A stretch of DNA of 64,000 nt from assembly GCF_000876655.1 (NCBI RefSeq), contig NZ_JYCN01000032.1, positions 1-64,000 of the forward strand, written 5' to 3'. Position numbers and translations under genes: made by a program. The stretch is from Arthrobacter sp. SPG23 (GTDB lineage: Bacteria > Actinomycetota > Actinomycetes > Actinomycetales > Micrococcaceae). Under the pieces are notes generated by a model. The model was not told the DNA's origin. It saw only the letters and a list, made by a program, of their open reading frames with translations, and did not search any database. Every line of letters begins with the position of its first letter. Within the stretch, counting starts at the first letter, position 1. Below are positions 1 through 8,200 of the stretch, piece after piece.

Positions 1-290
1 TCCACAAGAGCATCTCCCACCTCGAAGCCGCCTGCCGCACCCTCACGGCACGCTGCGTCCGGGGCATCACCGCCAACACCGAACACCTCCGCCTCACCGT
101 GGAACAATCCATCGGCCTCGTCACCGCCCTGAACCCCCACCTCGGCTACACCACCGCAACCGCCATCGCCCAGGAAGCCCTCGCCACCGGCAAAGGCGTC
201 GCCGAACTCGTCCTCGAACACAACCTGCTCACCGCCGAGCAACTCGAAGACCTCCTCAGCCCCCAACGCCTGGCCAACCTGAGCAAATAG
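1..290 (+). CDS. aspA: Aspartate ammonia-lyase, C-terminal fragment
   Basis: This is the 3' end of a gene that begins before the window; the reading frame is open from base 3. About 95 residues are visible. They include the stretch TVEQSIGLVTALNPHLGY and the helical tail typical of the aspartase/fumarase superfamily C-terminal domain. The enzyme deaminates L-aspartate to fumarate and ammonia. The catalytic GSSxMPxKxN loop lies upstream, outside the window. A permease gene follows after 27 nt on the same strand, which suggests a joint aspartate uptake and breakdown operon. A class II fumarase is the main alternative; the permease neighbour favours aspartase. Confidence 0.85.
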   Translation, partial: HKSISHLEAACRTLTARCVRGITANTEHLRLTVEQSIGLVTALNPHLGYTTATAIAQEALATGKGVAELVLEHNLLTAEQLEDLLSPQRLANLSK

Positions 291-317
291 TCCCCAACCG
301 AACCGCGAAGGACCCCC

Positions 318-1868
318 ATGACACAGCCCCAGCAGGACACTGCCCAAAAGCAGGTCATCACCGACCACACCATCCCGGCGCACGCCCACGCCTCCGAAGC
401 CTCCCTCCACCGCGAGGATGAGGGCTACCACAAGGGACTCAAGCCCCGGCAGGTCCAAATGATCGCCATCGGCGGCGCGATCGGCACCGGTCTCTTCATG
501 GGTGCCGGCGGCCGGCTGGCCACTGCCGGGCCGGCCCTCATCATCAGCTACGCCGTGTGCGGCTTCTTCGCCTTCATGATCCTGCGCGCCCTCGGCGAAC
601 TCGTGATGCACCGCCCCTCATCCGGATCGTTCGTCTCCTACGCCCGTGAATTCTTCGGCGAGAAGGCCGCGTTCGTCACCGGCTGGCTGTATTGGCTGAA
701 CTGGGCGATGACCGCGATCGTGGACATCACCGCCGTCGCGCTTTACATGAACTTCTTCAAGAAGTACTGGGCACCCATCGCGGACGTTCCCCAGTGGACG
801 TGGGCGCTGACCGCCCTGATCCTGGTCCTCGGCCTGAACCTGATCTCCGTCAAGGTCTTCGGCGAGCTTGAGTTCTGGTTCGCGCTCATCAAGGTCGTTG
901 CCCTGGTCACCTTCCTGGTGGTGGGCATCTACTTCGTCATCTTCGGCACGCCGGTGGACGGCCAGGAAGTGGGCTTCAGCCTGATCGCGGACAACGGCGG
1001 ATTGTTCCCCAACGGCCTGCTTCCGGCGATTGTGGTCATGCAGGGCGTGGTGTTCGCCTACGCTTCCATCGAACTGATCGGCACCGCGGCCGGCGAAACC
1101 GAGAACCCGGAAAAGATTATGCCCCGGGCAATCAACACGGTCATCTTCCGTATCGCGGTGTTCTACGTCGGCTCCCTGGTGCTGCTCTCCCTGCTCCTGC
1201 CGTACACCTCGTACAAAGCCGGCGAAAGCCCGTTCGTCACGTTCTTCGGTTCCATCGGGGTTGAGGGTGTGGACGCCATCATGAACCTGGTGGTCCTCAC
1301 CGCGGCGCTGTCCTCGCTCAACGCCGGGCTGTACTCCACCGGCCGGATCATGCGCTCCATGTCCGTTGCCGGATCCGCGCCCAGGTTCGCGGCCCGCATG
1401 AACAAGGCCGGCGTCCCCTACGGCGGCATTGCCCTGACCGCAGCCGTAGCCGTCCTCGGCGTGGTGCTCAACGCCGTCGTTCCCGCCGAAGCCTTCGAAA
1501 TCGTCCTGAACGTGGCGTCCCTGGGCATCATCAGCACCTGGGCCGTGATTGTGATGTGCCAGATGCAGCTTGCACGGCTCGCCAAGCGCGGCGAGCTCCT
1601 CCGGCCGGCGTTCCGGATGCCCGGCGCGCCGGTGACCGGCTGGATCACGCTGGCCTTCCTGCTGGCCGTTCTGGTGCTCATGGCCTTCGACTCACCCGTG
1701 GGCACCTGGACCATCGCCTCGCTGGTCATCGTCATCCCGGCACTGATGCTGGGCTGGCGCCTCTGCCGGGAACGCGTCCTGGAGATCGCCGCGGTCCGCG
1801 ACGGCTTCACCGGCCCGTACCCGCTCGTAGCCAACCGCCCGGGCCCGGGGGCGAAGAACAAGAGCTAA
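318..1868 (+). CDS. Amino acid permease (APC superfamily, AnsP/GabP/CycA type)
   Basis: A 516-residue integral membrane protein with about 12 hydrophobic segments. A hydrophilic N-terminus of about 40 residues precedes the APC signature around residues 45-65 (MIAIGGAIGTGLFMGAG). The conserved stretch LRALGELVMHRP follows. It should be a proton-coupled importer in the cytoplasmic membrane. It lies 27 nt behind the aspartase fragment, and GAAGGA sits just before the ATG. Aspartate or asparagine is therefore the likely substrate, but this is inferred from context; D-serine/alanine/glycine permeases have the same architecture. Length is normal for the family. Confidence 0.85.
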   Translation: MTQPQQDTAQKQVITDHTIPAHAHASEASLHREDEGYHKGLKPRQVQMIAIGGAIGTGLFMGAGGRLATAGPALIISYAVCGFFAFMILRALGELVMHRPSSGSFVSYAREFFGEKAAFVTGWLYWLNWAMTAIVDITAVALYMNFFKKYWAPIADVPQWTWALTALILVLGLNLISVKVFGELEFWFALIKVVALVTFLVVGIYFVIFGTPVDGQEVGFSLIADNGGLFPNGLLPAIVVMQGVVFAYASIELIGTAAGETENPEKIMPRAINTVIFRIAVFYVGSLVLLSLLLPYTSYKAGESPFVTFFGSIGVEGVDAIMNLVVLTAALSSLNAGLYSTGRIMRSMSVAGSAPRFAARMNKAGVPYGGIALTAAVAVLGVVLNAVVPAEAFEIVLNVASLGIISTWAVIVMCQMQLARLAKRGELLRPAFRMPGAPVTGWITLAFLLAVLVLMAFDSPVGTWTIASLVIVIPALMLGWRLCRERVLEIAAVRDGFTGPYPLVANRPGPGAKNKS

Positions 1869-1896
1869 ACCCTCCGCCAGCCCCGCGTTCCCACCA

Positions 1897-1992
1897 GCGC
1901 GAACGGACACTTGCGGCCCTGAAATCCTCGGATTGAGGGGCCGCAAGTGTCCGTTCGCGCTTTGGCGCCGTGGCTTAAGCGTCCGTTCGCGC
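1897..1992. repeat. Intergenic hairpin repeat, family A, copy 1
   Basis: A 23-nt arm at 1897-1919 (GCGCGAACGGACACTTGCGG plus CCC) is perfectly repeated in inverted orientation at 1938-1960. An 18-nt loop separates the arms. A further partial direct copy of the right-arm end (GTCCGTTCGCGCT) follows at 1980-1992. The element lies between the permease gene and ldh, where it could act as a terminator, although it has no T-tract. A second element with nearly the same arm sequence lies at 25348-25417, so this is a dispersed repeat and not a one-off terminator. Confidence 0.85.
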
Positions 1993-2092
1993 TGATGTGT
2001 GGCGGCGGCTAAATCGGTAGCATGAAGCCATTGCGGGCAGTTGCACCATCAGCGCGCGTCCTGGAACTCCGGGGCCGGGAAAGAGGTAGCTC

Positions 2093-3040
2093 ATGTCAGG
2101 ATCCAAACTTGCCGTGGTGGGCGCCGGGAGCGTGGGCACCTCGCTGGCCTACGCCGCCCTGATCCGCGGTTCGGCCAGCAACATCGCCCTGTTCGACGTC
2201 AACGCCCTCAAAGCCGAGGCGGAGGTCCTGGACCTTGCCCACGGCACCCAGTTCGCCGCCGCGGCTGCCACCGTCGCCGGCGGCGGCGACATCGCCGTGA
2301 CGGAAGGCGCCGACGTCGTGGTGATCACTGCCGGCGCGAAGCAGGCTCCGGGCCAGACGCGCCTGGACCTGGCCGGGACGAACGTCGGCATCCTCGAACA
2401 GCTCATGCCGCAACTTCTTCAGCACGCCCCGGACGCGGTCTATGTCCTGGTCACCAACCCCTGCGACGTGCTCACTGTTGCGGCGCAAAAGATCTCCGGG
2501 CTGCCCCCGGAGCGCGTCTTCTCCTCCGGCACCGTGCTGGATACCTCGAGGCTGCGCTGGCTGCTGGCCCGCCGCGCCGGCGTCTCGGTAGCCAGCGTCC
2601 ATGCCAGCATGGTGGGCGAGCACGGCGACACGGAGTTCCCGGTGTGGTCCGGTGCCACCATCGGCCCCGTCCCCATCCTCGACTGGGAGGCCGACGGCGA
2701 ACGCATCTTCACCCCGGAATACCTGGCCGAAACTGCCCGCGAGGTGACGCAGGCGGCCTACAAGGTCATCGCCGGCAAGGGTGCCACCAACTACGCCATC
2801 GGTCTCTCCGGCGCGCGGATCGTGGAAGCCCTGCTCCGGGACGAGAACGCCGTGCTGCCCGTGTCCACCGTGCTGGACGGCCCTTACGGAATCTCCGGCG
2901 TGGCGTTGTCCCTTCCCAGCGTCGTGGGGCGCGGCGGTGTGCATCGCGTCCTTCACACGCCCATGGACGACGGCGAACTGGCGGCCTTGCAGCATTCGGC
3001 GGACACGCTGCGGAACACAATGGGTACGCTGGGAATCTAA
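2093..3040 (+). CDS. ldh: L-lactate dehydrogenase
   Basis: A 315-residue NAD-dependent L-lactate dehydrogenase that interconverts pyruvate and lactate. Visible features are the Rossmann motif GAGSVG at residues 10-15, GQTR with the substrate Arg at 90, TNPCDV near 121, DTSRLR near 150, and the catalytic His177 in GEHGDTEF. The residue two before Arg90 is Gln, as in lactate rather than malate dehydrogenases. The start is ATG with AAAGAGG eight or so bases upstream. It is the normal family length. It stands alone between a hairpin repeat and the DUF6153 gene, 71 nt apart, so it probably has its own promoter. Confidence 0.93.
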   Translation: MSGSKLAVVGAGSVGTSLAYAALIRGSASNIALFDVNALKAEAEVLDLAHGTQFAAAAATVAGGGDIAVTEGADVVVITAGAKQAPGQTRLDLAGTNVGILEQLMPQLLQHAPDAVYVLVTNPCDVLTVAAQKISGLPPERVFSSGTVLDTSRLRWLLARRAGVSVASVHASMVGEHGDTEFPVWSGATIGPVPILDWEADGERIFTPEYLAETAREVTQAAYKVIAGKGATNYAIGLSGARIVEALLRDENAVLPVSTVLDGPYGISGVALSLPSVVGRGGVHRVLHTPMDDGELAALQHSADTLRNTMGTLGI

Positions 3041-3111
3041 GAGCCGCACCCTTCGTTGAACGGTGTGGACTCTACAGCCACTGCGCACGGAACAAGGGAA
3101 GGGAGAACGCT

Positions 3112-3630
3112 GTGCCTCACATTGCCGGCTCCCTATCGTTCCCTGTGAGTCGCCTGCTTCGGACCGCACTGTTTCTGGGCGTCCTTGCAATCCTGGCCGG
3201 ATTCATCGGCATGCACGTCTTAGCGTCCTCGCACACCCAGCACGGCGCGGGCGCCTTGGCGGCCGTTCCCGCCGGCACCCACGCAAGCCACGCCGCGGCG
3301 CCGAGTGCAGCGGCACCTACCGCGCCGCATGCCATGGCGGACGGCACAGTGCACGCCGCAGCCCTGGACCCGGCATCGGCCCGGCCCATGGGCAGCAGCG
3401 CACCGGAACCGCCGCCGTCGTGCGTCTCCACCGGCGAAACCGGTGAGATGTCGGCCCCGCACGCAAGCTGCATTCCTGCACCGGCCACCGCAGGCCTGTC
3501 CGCCCCGCCCCCGGGCTCCGCATCGTTCGCCGGCCCCGAACCGGCCGCGGATACCGGCCGGGTGCTGTACGCCTCCACACACGTGCCCGGCAGTCCAACG
3601 CCCGGCGAACTCTCCATTAGCCGGACGTAA
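3112..3630 (+). CDS. DUF6153 family membrane-anchored protein
   Basis: A 172-residue protein starting at GTG 3112, chosen because GGGAAGGGAG lies just upstream; the open frame further 5' overlaps ldh and is not coding. One hydrophobic segment (about residues 15-35) is followed by MHVLASSHTQH and a long Ala/Pro-rich external tail. The tail contains scattered His and Met and two Cys. This matches the DUF6153 pattern as I know it: one N-terminal membrane span and a His-containing exposed tail. Function is unknown. It is the first gene of a three-gene cluster with DUF305 and BNR-repeat lipoproteins, so all three probably act at the outer face of the membrane. Confidence 0.7.
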   Translation: MPHIAGSLSFPVSRLLRTALFLGVLAILAGFIGMHVLASSHTQHGAGALAAVPAGTHASHAAAPSAAAPTAPHAMADGTVHAAALDPASARPMGSSAPEPPPSCVSTGETGEMSAPHASCIPAPATAGLSAPPPGSASFAGPEPAADTGRVLYASTHVPGSPTPGELSISRT

Positions 3631-3770
3631 AACCGGGAGCTGCACCGTGACGCTTCCGGTGCTTCCGCCTGACCCTGGATGCCGGCTCCCCGCGTTGACC
3701 CCCGCGCCCCGAAGCCCGGCAGCCGCCCCTCCCGGCGCCCCATGCCGGATTCCCGAAGGACACCATTCAC

Positions 3771-4391
3771 ATGAAGAAACCACTCACCCTTTCAGCCGCT
3801 GCCCTGGCCGCCATCATCACGCTCGCCGGTTGCGGCTCGAACGCCACCACCGGCTCCTCAACTATGCCCGCGGACCACGGGGCAATGAGCTCCAGTTCCG
3901 CGCCGGCGGGCGGCCCCGACGCCATGGGCCACAACTCCGCGGACACGTTGTTCACCCAGTCCATGATTCCGCACCACGCACAGGCCGTGGAGATGAGCGA
4001 CATGATGCTCGGCAAGCAGGGCGTCAACCCGGCCGTCACCCAACTGGCCACCAAAATAAAGGCCGCACAGGGCCCGGAAATCGAGCAGATGAACGGCTGG
4101 CTCAAGGGCTGGAATGAACCCACTGCCATGGCCGGGCACGGCGAAGCAGGCCACAGCATGTCCGGCATGATGAGCGACGACGACCTCAAGGCACTCGACG
4201 CCGCACAGGGCAAGGAAGCTGACAAGCTGTACCTCACCCAGATGATTGCGCACCACGAGGGCGCCGTGCAGATGGCAAAGGCCGAAATAGCCGACGGGCA
4301 GAACAGCGACGCCGTGAAGCTCGCCCAGGAAATCGTTGCCGCCCAGGAGGCCGAAATCAAGCAGATGCAGGACCTGCTGGCGACGCTTTAG
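3771..4391 (+). CDS. DUF305 domain lipoprotein, Met/His rich
   Basis: A 206-residue lipoprotein. The signal peptide ends in the lipobox LAGC with Cys21. The mature part has two DUF305 repeats, each carrying a His-His motif: MIPHHAQAVEMSDMM in the first and MIAHHEGAVQMAKAE in the second. They are joined by a linker rich in Met, His and Gly (MAGHGEAGHSMSGMM). DUF305 proteins are four-helix ferritin-like folds, and some (such as cyanobacterial CopM) bind copper. A periplasm-side metal-binding role is therefore plausible but not shown. It sits between DUF6153 and BNR-lipoprotein genes on the same strand. Confidence 0.88.
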   Translation: MKKPLTLSAAALAAIITLAGCGSNATTGSSTMPADHGAMSSSSAPAGGPDAMGHNSADTLFTQSMIPHHAQAVEMSDMMLGKQGVNPAVTQLATKIKAAQGPEIEQMNGWLKGWNEPTAMAGHGEAGHSMSGMMSDDDLKALDAAQGKEADKLYLTQMIAHHEGAVQMAKAEIADGQNSDAVKLAQEIVAAQEAEIKQMQDLLATL

Positions 4392-4475
4392 CCCGCCGGT
4401 CCCCGGCGCCGGACCGGGCCGCACCTGGTCCGGCGCCACCTCCCTTTCCCGCCTCAAGCTGCCGGAGCCCCCGCC

Positions 4476-5354
4476 ATGACCTTTGCCCATGCCGCCCGCC
4501 GCACCGGCCTCACCGCCGTCGCAACGGGCCTCCTCCTGGTGCTGGCCGGCTGCTCAGCCGGCCAGCAGCCCAATACCGGGAAAACCAGTCAGCAGGCGCC
4601 CCAGCGAGGCCTGCCCAACAGCCACGTCCACGGCCTGACCGTCAACGAGGCCACCGGTAAACCTCTCCTCGCCACACACGACGGCCTGTTCGACCTCTCG
4701 GCAAACCCCGCGGTCCGGATCGGGTCCGGCCACGACCTCATGGGGTTCACTGCCGGGCCAGACCACGGCACGTTGTACGCTTCAGGCCACCCGGAGAAGG
4801 GCTCAACGCTCCCGGACCCGCTGGGCTTGATGCGTTCCACCGACAACGGCGCCACCTGGGAGCCCCTCTCCAGGCAGGGGGAATCAGACTTCCACGCCCT
4901 GACCACCACCAGATCCAGGATCGTTGCGTTCGACGGCGCCCTTCGCCTCAGTGCCGATGGAAAGTCATGGCAAAAGGTGCCGGTCTCCTTCGTTCCTGCC
5001 GCGCTGGCTGGCAGCCCGGGCGGCGAAGTAGTCCTCGCCACCACCGCGGAGGGGCTGCAGCGCTCCGCTGACGGCGGCAGCACGTGGACGCTGAACCGGG
5101 CGGCCCCGGTCCTCCGGTTTGTGGCCTTCGTCGGCAACAACGACGTTGTAGGGGTGGAGCCGGGCGGTGCCGTCCACCAGTCCAGCGACGGTGGTGGCAG
5201 CTGGGTTCGGCGGGGAACCCTCCAAGGCGAGGTGTACGCCATTGCCGCGTCGGCCGGCACCGGCGGCGCCGTCCGGGTGTGGGCTGCCACGTCCGCCGGG
5301 CTCCTGGAGTCTGCCGACGGCGGGGTCACCTTCCGGTCCTACAGCCCGTCCTAG
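4476..5354 (+). CDS. BNR-repeat (sialidase-like) lipoprotein, F510_1955 type
   Basis: A 292-residue secreted lipoprotein with signal peptide and lipobox LAGC (Cys26). The mature part is a beta-propeller. At least five Asp-box (BNR) motifs are visible: STDNGATWEP, SADGKSW, SADGGSTWTL, SSDGGGSWVR and SADGGVTF. The stretch SHVHGLTVN after the linker is typical of the F510_1955 glycosylhydrolase-like family. Asp boxes are structural, so true glycosidase activity is not implied; a binding or scaffold role is equally possible. It follows the DUF305 gene by 84 nt and appears to complete that cluster. Confidence 0.75.
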   Translation: MTFAHAARRTGLTAVATGLLLVLAGCSAGQQPNTGKTSQQAPQRGLPNSHVHGLTVNEATGKPLLATHDGLFDLSANPAVRIGSGHDLMGFTAGPDHGTLYASGHPEKGSTLPDPLGLMRSTDNGATWEPLSRQGESDFHALTTTRSRIVAFDGALRLSADGKSWQKVPVSFVPAALAGSPGGEVVLATTAEGLQRSADGGSTWTLNRAAPVLRFVAFVGNNDVVGVEPGGAVHQSSDGGGSWVRRGTLQGEVYAIAASAGTGGAVRVWAATSAGLLESADGGVTFRSYSPS

Positions 5355-5471
5355 CGGCCGCCCGGCGGCGTAATGCAACGCCGCCGCAACCCCGGGCGGG
5401 GGCAGGTTCGCATATGCTCAGCTGAGAAGTTCACGCTGGCTCAACGACGAACCACCACAGGAGAAACGCTC

Positions 5472-6788
5472 ATGACCACCTGGCGGATCAGGGATTTCCA
5501 TTCGGCCGACCTTGACGGCATCCTGCACCTCTGGGAGTCGCTCAAGGCCACCAACGTGGAGCCCGTCTACGCGCTCTCCGAGGTCCTGGCCTCGTGCGAA
5601 AAGGACCACGCCGTGGTGGCGGTGCAGGGCGATATGGTGGTGGGCGCCGCCGTCGGACGCGCCGCGCACGACCAGGGCTGGATCGTCTTCCTGGCCACGC
5701 TCCCCGAATACCGCGGCCGCGGGATCGGCACCTCGCTGCTGGCCGCCGTCGAAAACCGGATGGCCCCGCACGGGCTGAACAAGCTGTCCGCCCTGATGCC
5801 CGAGTCCGAAACCCGGGTGGAGGCGTTCCTCAGCCGCGGCTTCGTGCTCAAGAAAAACCTGCGGTACTTCGAACGCACCATCCCCGTCCAGCGCCAGGAA
5901 CTCGAACCCCTGGGCCTCCTCGGCGGCCGCATCCTGGCCCGCGACCTCTGGGAGAACGTGGCGGGCATGCGCAACGAAAAGGAACTGCTGGAACGCCGGC
6001 TGGTGCTGCCCCTGGCCGAGGCGGACCTGGCGGACGAATTCGGCGTGGTGCCGCCGCGCGCCGTCGTCCTCTTTGGCCCTCCCGGCACCGGCAAAACAAC
6101 GTTCGCGAAGGCCATCGCGTCCCGCCTCGAATGGCCGTTCGTGGAAGTATTCCCCTCCCGGCTCGCCGCTGATCCCAAGGGCCTGGCCGGCGCCCTCCGC
6201 GAAACTTTCCTGGAGATCGCCGAACTGGAACATGCCGTGGTGTTCATAGACGAGGTGGAAGAGATCGCCTCCCAGCGCTCCGGTGAACCGCCGTCCCCGC
6301 TGCAGGGCGTCACCAACGAACTGCTGAAGATCATCCCGGCCTTCCGCGAACAGCCCGGCCGCCTGCTGGTGTGCGCAACCAACTTCATCCGCGCCCTGGA
6401 CACCGCCTTCCTGCGCCACGGCCGGTTCGACTACGTGATCCCCATCGGCCTTCCCGACCGCCAGGCGCGCGAAGCCATGTGGCAGCGCTTCATCCCGGCC
6501 ACCGTGGTGGACGACGTGGACATTGAGCTGCTGGTGGACCGCACCGAGGGCTTCTCCCCCGCGGACATTGAGTACGCGGCCCGCAGCGCCTCCCAGCGTG
6601 CGCTGGAAAAGGCAGTGTACGACGACGGCGGACTGGCTTCCGGGGGCGACGTTTCCGTCCGCGCAGCGGTCCGGAAGGGCCCCGCCACCCAGGACTACCT
6701 CGACGCAATCGCTGACACCCGGACCACGGTAAGCAAGGAGGTCCACCAGGACTTCCTCGAGGACATCGACTCGCTGGGCCGGGTGTAG
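5472..6788 (+). CDS. GNAT acetyltransferase fused to AAA+ ATPase
   Basis: A 438-residue two-domain protein. The ATG at 5472 is preceded by AGGAG at 5459-5463. Residues 1-137 form a GNAT fold with the acetyl-CoA loop YRGRGIGTSLLAAVE at 80-94. After a linker, residues 180-385 form an AAA+ module. It has Walker A GPPGTGKT at 202-209, Walker B VVFIDE at 256-261, sensor-1 Asn304 in CATN, and LRHGRFD at 314-320, where the FtsH/CDC48 class has its second-region Arg. A short charged tail follows. One may picture ATP-driven remodelling coupled to acetylation of a protein partner, but substrate and role are unknown. Both active sites look intact and no frameshift is needed, so the fusion is real in this sequence. 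Confidence 0.88.
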   Translation: MTTWRIRDFHSADLDGILHLWESLKATNVEPVYALSEVLASCEKDHAVVAVQGDMVVGAAVGRAAHDQGWIVFLATLPEYRGRGIGTSLLAAVENRMAPHGLNKLSALMPESETRVEAFLSRGFVLKKNLRYFERTIPVQRQELEPLGLLGGRILARDLWENVAGMRNEKELLERRLVLPLAEADLADEFGVVPPRAVVLFGPPGTGKTTFAKAIASRLEWPFVEVFPSRLAADPKGLAGALRETFLEIAELEHAVVFIDEVEEIASQRSGEPPSPLQGVTNELLKIIPAFREQPGRLLVCATNFIRALDTAFLRHGRFDYVIPIGLPDRQAREAMWQRFIPATVVDDVDIELLVDRTEGFSPADIEYAARSASQRALEKAVYDDGGLASGGDVSVRAAVRKGPATQDYLDAIADTRTTVSKEVHQDFLEDIDSLGRV

Positions 6789-6852
6789 CAGGCCGATCTT
6801 CACAGTGGGGCGCTCTGGAGCGGCCGCCGCTCCCGGCGGTACCCTTTGAGCC

Positions 6853-8118
6853 ATGTCCAACAATCCCCTCCGGCATGCCATGGCCCGCATGGGCGGCCGC
6901 GACCCGCATGAGCAGCACCGGGCAGCCACCCCGCTGGAGCTGTTTTTCGACCTCACCTTCGTGATTGCGTTCGGAGTGGCCGGAAGCCAGTTCGCCCATG
7001 AGATCGCCGAGGCCCACTTCGGTGCCGGGCTGCTGGGGTTCTCCTTCACGATGTTTGCCGTGATCTGGGCCTGGATCAACTTCACCTGGTTCGCCAGCGC
7101 GTACGACACGGACGACTGGGTCTTCCGCGTGGTCACCATGATCCAGCTGCTGGGCGTCCTCATTCTGGCCATGGGGATCGAGCCGCTGTTCCACTCGCTG
7201 GTGGAGGGCGATCATGTGGACAACGCCGTGATCGTGGGCGGCTACGTGATCATGCGCCTGGCCCTGGTGTTCCAGTGGCTGCGTGCGGCGCGGCAGGACC
7301 CGGGCCGCCGCCAGACCTGCCTGCGCTACGCAACCTACCTTGGCGTGGTGCAGCTCGGCTGGATCGCAGTGCTGATCATCCAGGCGGACCTGCTGACCAC
7401 CATCCTGATGACCGTGCCCCTGTACGTCCTGGAAATGGCGACGCCGTACGTGGCCGAACGTTCCATGCGGACCCCGTGGCATGCGCACCACATCGCAGAA
7501 CGCTACGGACTGCTGGCCATCATCGCCCTCGGCGAATGCCTCATCGGTGCCATCGAAACGCTCCGGGCCATCGTGGCGAACCATGGCTGGAGCGTGGACG
7601 CTGCACTCGTGGGCTTCGGCGGCACCGCACTGGCCTTCGCCATGTGGTGGATCTACTTCATCCTGCCCGCAGGCCGGGCCCTGCACCTCCAGCGGCACCG
7701 ATCATTCTTCTTCGGCTACGGCCACATCCCCATCTTCGCCGCCATCGCCGCAACAGGTGCCGGGCTGCACGTTGCGGCCTACTACATCGACCACGAGGCC
7801 CATATCAGCGCCGCCGTGGCCGTGGCCAGCATCGCGGTGCCCGTGGCCCTGTTCAAACTCTCCCTGACGTGGCTGTACAGCGTGATGATCTGTGTGGACC
7901 GCACCGTCATCGCCGTGGCCGCCGGCGTCCTCGCCGCGCTTGCAGGCAGCGTGGGGCTGGCCGCCGCCGGAGCCTCGGTGCCCGTCTGCCTGCTCGTTAT
8001 CGTGGTGGTTCTCGGTGCTTCCATCGTCATTGACGAGAAGCGCGGCACCGGCAAAATGAGCGCAGCATTGGAGCGCATGGAGCGGGAAGTCTCGACGGGC
8101 TCGACCACCAAGGGGTGA
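6853..8118 (+). CDS. Low temperature requirement protein A (LtrA) family membrane protein
   Basis: A 421-residue polytopic membrane protein with about 11-12 hydrophobic segments. The LtrA hallmark is the early stretch TPLELFFDLTFVIAFGVAGSQFAH around residues 27-50, followed later by HIAERYGLLAIIALGECLIG near 215-235. The family is named for a Listeria gene needed for growth in the cold, but its biochemical function is unknown. It lies 64 nt after the GNAT-AAA+ gene on the same strand; co-transcription is possible but nothing ties the functions together. Confidence 0.88.
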   Translation: MSNNPLRHAMARMGGRDPHEQHRAATPLELFFDLTFVIAFGVAGSQFAHEIAEAHFGAGLLGFSFTMFAVIWAWINFTWFASAYDTDDWVFRVVTMIQLLGVLILAMGIEPLFHSLVEGDHVDNAVIVGGYVIMRLALVFQWLRAARQDPGRRQTCLRYATYLGVVQLGWIAVLIIQADLLTTILMTVPLYVLEMATPYVAERSMRTPWHAHHIAERYGLLAIIALGECLIGAIETLRAIVANHGWSVDAALVGFGGTALAFAMWWIYFILPAGRALHLQRHRSFFFGYGHIPIFAAIAATGAGLHVAAYYIDHEAHISAAVAVASIAVPVALFKLSLTWLYSVMICVDRTVIAVAAGVLAALAGSVGLAAAGASVPVCLLVIVVVLGASIVIDEKRGTGKMSAALERMEREVSTGSTTKG

Positions 8119-8200
8119 CCTTCGGCCCTTCAACCGCACCGCTTCGTCCTGCCAGAGTGGAGGCAAACCCCGGAAATCCCAGGCCGTGGAGGTGCCACGC

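Noticed and set aside
2041..3111. Upstream extension of the DUF6153 frame into ldh
   Set aside because: It would overlap nearly all of ldh in another frame; the product there is Arg/Pro-rich noise, and GTG 3112 has a good ribosome site.
5418..7172. Long minus-strand open frame opposite the GNAT-AAA+ and LtrA genes
   Set aside because: It spans two real genes and their intergenic gap, and its product lacks motifs.
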